NCBI GenBank assembly: GCA_028023455.1 | Contig: JAQFVV010006469.1 | Location: 250,001 to 314,000 of the forward strand | From: Epiperipatus broadwayi | Taxonomy: Eukaryota; Onychophora; Udeonychophora; Euonychophora; Peripatidae | DNA: 64,000 nt | Direction of reading: 5' to 3' | Shown here: positions 57,651 to 64,000 of the stretch, piece after piece | How positions within the stretch are numbered: the first letter of the stretch is position 1 | Layout: each line of letters opens with the position of its first letter | Notes under the pieces: model-generated | Told to the model about the DNA's origin: nothing | Seen by the model: the letters and a program-made list of their open reading frames with translations, nothing else | The model's database searches: none | Position numbers and translations under genes: made by a program

Positions 57651-60600
57651 TTCATAATTAATTTCAGTTAATGGACTGGGATTATTTCATATATATCCAA
57701 AATATTACCATTATAAAATTTATTCAATATAAATAATAGTTATGGAATTAAATTTCCTCCAAAATAAACTTCTATTTAAATATAATATTGGCAGATTTTA
57801 TTGATTATTGAAATTGCTCATTCTTAAAGTCTAAATAGATTTTTACTAGGTTGACACATATATGTCCATTAATAAAATTGATTTTCAGTTTTCCTTCCAG
57901 TATGAAAATGAGTTTTGATAGGCAACATTGGTTAAAAACAGCTTCAGCTTTTTAAAAAATCTTAAATAAATGCAGACGGATTGTAATGAGATGATGATTA
58001 GCTATTTTTAAGATTACATAGGCTGGCTCCCTAGTCCTGTACTTTTCCTTTTTTTTTATGCCGCCAATAAACCATTATAAATGAAATAAATCTGCCATGC
58101 AACTCCTACCTCTTATATTTCTCCTTATTGTTTGTCTCCTATTGGAAAGTAATTAATTAATTCAAACATACTTAATCTTCTATTTTCACTATGTTTTTAC
58201 ACATTCATTAAGTATATATATATATATTTAAAAAAAACAAAACAACAACAATAACCAAATAAAAACAAAGTTTGCCAAATAAGTTTTTTTTAAAAAATTC
58301 ATCATTATTTTATTTTATTATAGTTTAATTATATTTTGTACTTTAATCTCATACATTTAATAATTGATTCTTTATACACAGTTTATTTATTAACTCCCAT
58401 TTATTATCTTTATGAGTTATTGTTGCTTACTATCTTATTTATCTATTTATAATCCCTGATTTCACTTCTGGTAATTATATTATTTTCATTATTATTATTA
58501 TTATTATTATATTTTTTTCATAAACTTCTTCACATCACACATATTATTTGAATCTAGTGTTACAATATATAATAAACATATTAAATATATATAAATAAGT
58601 CTCTTCATGGTTATTTATGATTATATATATGCACGTATGTAACCGACTTGCAAATCCATGATTAAATGATCAACTTCAAAAGTTTACAAGTAGGTTGCAG
58701 ATGTTTTCAGAATCAGTCTACGTTCAATGTGGTTACTTATTTAATTTCTAATTAGTTAGTAAAGAGTTATCCAGCTATTTTTAGCTACAAAATAAAATAA
58801 ATTGTAAAAATATAAAAACATCAACATTTGACTATCCTGGTAAATAATATATTCTCTTGATCTTTCTTCTGTAGAAATATGCTGTTTTATATTTTGCTTT
58901 CCCTCATACTTAATTTTTAGCAATGCGTAAATTTTATTATATAAAGGACATTTTAATTGTCCAACAATCTTTTAATACTTTTTTATCCATCTATTTTCTT
59001 TTCTTTTTTATTAAATAATAGGTAAAAGAAAGTCTTTGAAGAAGATTATTGAACAATCAAAATGTTCGACTTTCCATAACATGCTAAAATTATTTTAAGG
59101 AGAGGGGTCGGTGGGAGATGATTTGTTCGATAAATTTGTATGAAGTTAGATTTGCTTTTAAAAAAAGATAGAGAATAAAAAAAAATTAAAAATTTAAAGA
59201 AAAAGAAATCATTTAAAAACTTGAAATGTATATACAAAGAGCAAATAAAAATTTAAAAAAAAAATGAAAGAAAAAATGCGCTAAAGAAAGGAGAAAATAT
59301 AAAAACAATATCAAACTCAACCATTAGATCATACACAAATTTATTTAATACAAACGTGATTAAAAATGTAAAAATGATTAAAAAAAAAGGAAATATTAGA
59401 CAGAAGGTAGAAAATTAAAGACATATTAAAATAATATTAGATTAAACTACTGAAGAAATTTTTTTTTTTATAATGAACATTTTGCCAGTCTCAATTAATC
59501 TTTATACACATTCAAACACGCACAGACATACATACATATAAAAATTACAAGATTGTAAAACTTTTTATGACAATTAAATTACAGGTCTTAACCTACTATA
59601 TTTTCTGTCGTTAAAGATTCTGCCATAATGTTTTAATTGAAACTTAGAAGAATAAATGACCTTGATAACTTATTTTCTTTGACTTCACTAACAGATATAT
59701 TGATCACATTTGCAGATTTTATAAATCTTAACAACTCTTTCGACATAAAACTGTTACTTTTCTGAATTAATTTCATATCGAACCAAAATATTTTGAAACA
59801 AATTAAAATAAATATAATATCAATTTACTTTGTTATAATGTTAAATATTATTGTTAAATATTAATTACTAATATTAAATTGAAAATTTACTTTGACATTG
59901 ATATATCTCTTTATGTATTTTTTTAAAAAACTAATAATAATGTTAATTATTATTAAATATTAATTGTTAATATTAACTTGAAATTAAAGAGCTTCTATTT
60001 AAATATTTATTAAGATTTAAATACAAACAACTGCCCGAGTATTTAGTTCAGTGATGAAAGTGATAGTTTTAAGAGCTAAAGATTCTAAGACTAATTTCCA
60101 GAAAAAAATTAAAATAAGTAGAAACTGTTAAGTTCAGCCTATCATTCTATAGTCCAAGTAAGCCTTGACTTCTGAATAACTGGCCATATGATCCTTAATG
60201 ATAACAAAACCAATGGCAAATTGTCACTAATTAAAGTCAATAAATTTGCATTCAACTAAATTAATTATATAAACTATCATAAAAAAAGTGTGATGAAGAT
60301 CAAAAAAGTGTATATAAATTCATTAATATGGTAATAAAAACAAACCTAAAGAAAAATAAATATTATTTGGGAAGTGGAAAAGATATTTTATGGATATTTT
60401 TTTAGATAAAATATTGTTAGTGGTTTAGAGTGAAAACTGTATAATTATATATGTCACCTTGAAAACTTGATTGTTCAATAGATAGAAAGTAAATGATGAT
60501 AATAAAAGATAGTTGAATTATGATAATGAAACAATATGATATGTTGTAGATCAGAAAAAAAGAGATTGTACTAGATTTAAAACTGTGAGTTTACAGAAGT

Positions 60601-63140
60601 CAAAAAATATTTATGTTTTGTTAATAAAACTGGCTAAATGTTGTTGTACCTAAATTCAGATTTAGAAAAAAAATTCTTAGGCATAATACTTGTACTGATT
60701 TAAATAACATCTTTATTATTTTAGTATTGGCATGTACTGTTATAGTGAGCATAGTTAATATTTATTTAGTCTAAAGGAATAGAATGTAAATATAATAGAC
60801 AATTTTTTCAGCCATCAAATAATTCTATTAAATGTGAGATGTAAAGCCATATTGACAAAACCTTTCAGCTACTGCCAAGAACAAAATCTTCCTGAAGCCA
60901 AAGCTATTGTAAATAAGAGAAGGGTAATAATTCCTGTTAATAACATTTTGCCTGTAATTCAAAAATACATTAAGATAGGATGTATGTTTATTTTGGAAAG
61001 TGACTTCATAGTTCACCAAGAAAATAGATTTTAAAAAGGTTAAAACTGCTCTTAACTTTTTTTTATTGGAATTCTTAAAAAAAATGATTTGGTTTAAGTT
61101 TGGTTGGAAGAAATGGGGTCTACATTAATATTAATTGATCAACCATATCTGATACTTCTTTTATCAGCCCCACAGAGGTTATGTATAGAATTGGATAGTT
61201 CTATCAGTGGTATCTTTTAAGAATAACATTTTTGAAAATGCCCTCAAAATGGAATTTCATTCAACCAGGCCATCTTCAATTAATATTTTTCTAAAAAAAT
61301 TTAACAAAGACTTTAGAATCAATACCACACTTGCTATTTTATAGATACAGAATTTGACTGTTGTGTCTAAGTAATTGAATTGATAGTTTATTCAAAAGTA
61401 AGATTTAGCCTGTTAAACAAGGTTAGTCATTTCAACGTCAATGAAAATGTTAAACAGGAACCTATCACATTTTTAAAAGTGGTGTCAGATTAATAAATTA
61501 ACCCTAGAACTTTAGGCTCAATATATCAAATCTAAGAATTTTTACAATATATAATCTTCCTTTTTAGTAATTTTTTGAAAAATATTTATTCCAACATATA
61601 TGAAAATTTTATGTCTTACTTTTCTAAAGTGATGATATTGAACTTTTCTTCCTCCCAAGAAAGTTAGTTTCTTTTGCACATTATTTCTCTTAATAGTATA
61701 TTGTGTAATTTGTCACAATAAAATAAAATAAAATAACTAAACAATTTTTTATAATAACTTATTTTGCACAATCTACTGCAGATAAAATTAATCTTATTTC
61801 ATTTTGTATGATAAAATAATTGGAGAATTATTAATAATTGATCTTAAATTTTATCTGCATGCATATATGAATCCCAATCTCTTGTGCACCTCACATATGC
61901 CAATGGCTTTTATAAAGTTAGACAGCTAAAGTTTAAGAAGGTTAAAGAAAGTAATTATTAATTTTGGTCAATCAGCTATTATTTTCTTACATAGTCTTAA
62001 TGTGCCATTAGTCATTCAATGTAGTGATAGAATTGATAAACAGTGGAGCTTAAAAGGACACAAATCATAGGTCCAGTTGTTACATTCATTACTCAAATTT
62101 TCTGTGAATTCCTGAGCAATAAACCATTTAATTATATATTTTATTTATTAAGAACTTAATATGAATATGGATTCAATATATATATATATATATATGATAA
62201 ACAAAACAAGTTATATATATATATTGAAACAATTTACACCATCGTCAGTGTACATTTACGCTTTTAAAATTTTAACTCAGCTGAATTCAAACCTTTATCC
62301 TTATCAAACCAACTTTTCTACAGTTATTCTTTCTGAGGGTGAATTGTTACAGAGATGCATGTATTACTAATGGCCCTTCCCATACGAAGTTTTCCCGAAA
62401 ACAAATAGAGTCATTCACCCCTTATAAGAAGTTTTCCCAAACTTTGGATCATTCAAAGGGGTAAGTGAAGCAACCCACAGCAGAACACATACATATCAGG
62501 TAATGAAATTGAACCCTCCCAGCTTTAACATAACTTTTAATTAGACTCTATGTTTATGGATAACATATTTTTTTTTGTTCATGGCTAAGTGCCAATCTCA
62601 TTATATAGAAGAATTGTAGGGCCTATTAAATATTTATTTGATTCAGCCTTTTAATTAGTTTTCCATCTTAATGCTCAGGGGTGGTAGTGCCTTGCACCGG
62701 AGAAGAAACGAAGGTGAACGAAATTTCAAATCAATTCTCTCTATATCTTTCTATTCTCTTTCATTCCTCATTAAAATTTAAACTAAACCTTTTACAATCC
62801 TCATATACCTTTCTATCTAATCTGTCTCGTTATAAATTATCGTTAAATTCACACCAGCACGCACGTGTATAAGATTTTGGAACTTATAAATTCTATAACG
62901 TGTATCGCACTAAATCAATAATTTAATTACAGATCTACTAATACTTATTCAAAAAACATAATCAATAAATGGCACACATATACATATAATAAATATTTTT
63001 AATGAATTATTATTAAGGAGAAGACAATAAAAAAAATTAATAATACAGGTATATTATGAAATATTCTCGCAATTAGGTTGGATTAATTTTAAAAATTTTA
63101 AATGGCATAATAAGTGTATATTTACCGGTATAGTATAATT
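57651..63140. other. Long stretch without supported genes
   Basis: Very AT-rich sequence with (ATT)n near 58487-58510, A/T runs and (TA)n at 62180-62196. Open frames at 59046-59237, 60828-61034, 62161-62370 and 62681-62872 are short and mostly low-complexity. The one at 60834-61034 ('AILTKPFSYCQEQNLPEAKA') has more mixed composition but is unrecognised and overlaps one of equal length on the other strand. A less AT-rich patch at 62370-62480 repeats 'gaagttttccc' twice, 47 bp apart, next to 'accccttataa' and 'aaaggggtaa'. Confidence 0.45.
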
Positions 63141-63149
63141 TGAATGACT

Positions 63150-63620
63150 GGCGTATGTGTTTCCGAGTGCACTCGCAAAACGATTCCGGGGATCCTACCT
63201 AGGCAAATATGGTGTCCAATGCTTCCACTTAACATTTCATTCCTTCAGTCCCTCTAAAGTGGCGTCTTCAATCTTCAGTTCCTTATTCTTTCGGCTTAAT
63301 TCCGGAATGGCAGATGATTTACACTAGATTCAAATAGCTTTAGTTATGTAGGGCAGTTGGAGATGTTGACTGTGGAATATATTGACGTGGCATATTAAAA
63401 TGGCTGGAGTCCGAACACTGACCAGGCATGATGGTGATTCTACCCCATACGATCCATGAGGTCACTCATATATGTAGTTCAGTTCGCACTATTTACTTCT
63501 CCAACATTCTACTTTTCAGTTAGTGTAATAGCTTTTCCTAATAAATTTTCTTCAATAAAAATTTAGAATATCTGCACTTCTTACACGTCAGACTAGCAGA
63601 GCTCAACTGTCCGTTTCTTT
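63150..63620 (-). promoter_or_regulatory. CpG-richer patch, possible promoter or first exon
   Basis: About 450 bp clearly less AT-rich than the rest and with many CG dinucleotides ('gtttccgagtgcactcgc', 'aacgattccggggatcc', 'ctttcggcttaattccgg'). On the minus strand 'atttgcctag|gtagga' gives a donor-like site (exon end 63199) after a block from about 63600 that has initiator-like TCAGT-type motifs. No convincing coding frame. An LTR or another mobile element is an equally possible explanation, and the window ends shortly after. Confidence 0.25.
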
Positions 63621-64000
63621 CAAATTAATTAATTAATCAATCCCAGTTGTCTCCCTCCTGATCGCTGGTATTCCTTTGTTTCAAAAATAGATTTTCTTAT
63701 AAAAATGTCAAACAAAAGGAAAACCACTTAGCGATCTTGACTTTTACTTATCTCTCTTTTTTCTTTTAAATTCCTGAACTTTTAATTACAAATCCTTTTG
63801 TCAACTTTAACCAAACAAAAGAGATCGAAAATAGTTCAATAACTAATGGCATTCCATGTTCATATTTCTTTCTTTTTTTTTAATCAAAATTATTTCTGAA
63901 AAATCCATTTAATTAAAACAAACACACAAAAAAAAAAATATCCATTCAAGCAGTGGATTTTGCTTTCTTTATTTTTCTTTCTTTTTATTGAACAATGCGA
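63621..64000. other. No gene seen
   Basis: AT-rich sequence with pyrimidine runs; no feature recognised before the window ends. Confidence 0.5.

Noticed and set aside
63150-63620. LTR of a Gypsy-type element
   Set aside because: The richer composition and initiator-like motifs would fit, but no TG...CA ends, target duplication or adjoining primer-binding site could be found. Kept only as a possible promoter or exon.

Overview
The window is non-coding nuclear DNA of an animal, most likely an invertebrate. It is very A+T-rich (roughly 70-75 % by eye), has no bacterial gene organisation, and is built mostly from decayed transposable elements, tRNA-derived SINE heads, fold-back (MITE-like) elements and long trinucleotide microsatellites. 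The mix of RTE-clade LINEs, piggyBac, Tigger/pogo, mariner, hAT and a hammerhead-ribozyme retroelement fits many AT-rich invertebrate genomes (for example cephalopods, chelicerates or cnidarians). I cannot name the species or phylum from the sequence. I recognise no intact host protein-coding gene; three or four patches look like possible exons, with low confidence.

Layout. 0-3.4 kb: 40-bp tandem array, broken piggyBac transposase (minus), compound (AAC/AAT/ACT)n microsatellite and a fold-back element. 4.6-9.7 kb: dispersed SINE-like and short repeats, several as inverted or direct pairs. 10.9-16.1 kb: a DNA-transposon cluster: degenerate mariner (plus), a Tigger/pogo element with matching termini that carries a nested hAT MITE with 8-bp target-site duplication and a second hairpin MITE, then a broken hAT transposase (plus) with its terminal end. 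17.7-22.8 kb: two RTE elements in the same orientation (minus). The second is nearly full length (about 3.27 kb) and sits inside a 300-bp tandem repeat, so its empty site can be inferred. 23-37 kb: sparse, with hairpin MITEs, SINE heads, an uninterrupted (AAT)n of about 178 bp and possible exons. 39.3-42.05 kb: a second long RTE copy whose 5' part is inverted, the structure expected of twin priming. 45.8-48.7 kb: an element with terminal inverted repeats, and a retroposon-like block with poly(A) signal and 13-19 bp flanking repeats. 52.2-55.3 kb: a second copy of a 300-bp repeat family, a very long (AAC)n(AAT)n array, a SINE, an old RTE fragment and a 424-bp-spaced direct repeat carrying two complete type I hammerhead ribozymes. 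56-64 kb: hairpin MITEs and, at the far end, a relatively CpG-rich patch that may be a promoter or first exon.

How the parts relate. Nothing works as a pathway. The window records successive insertions (an MITE inside a transposon, a LINE inside a tandem repeat). The most interesting object is the hammerhead dimer at 54.6-55.3 kb: two ribozymes in tandem would cut a transcript into a 424-nt monomer, the arrangement known for Penelope-like elements and retrozymes, yet no reverse transcriptase lies beside it.
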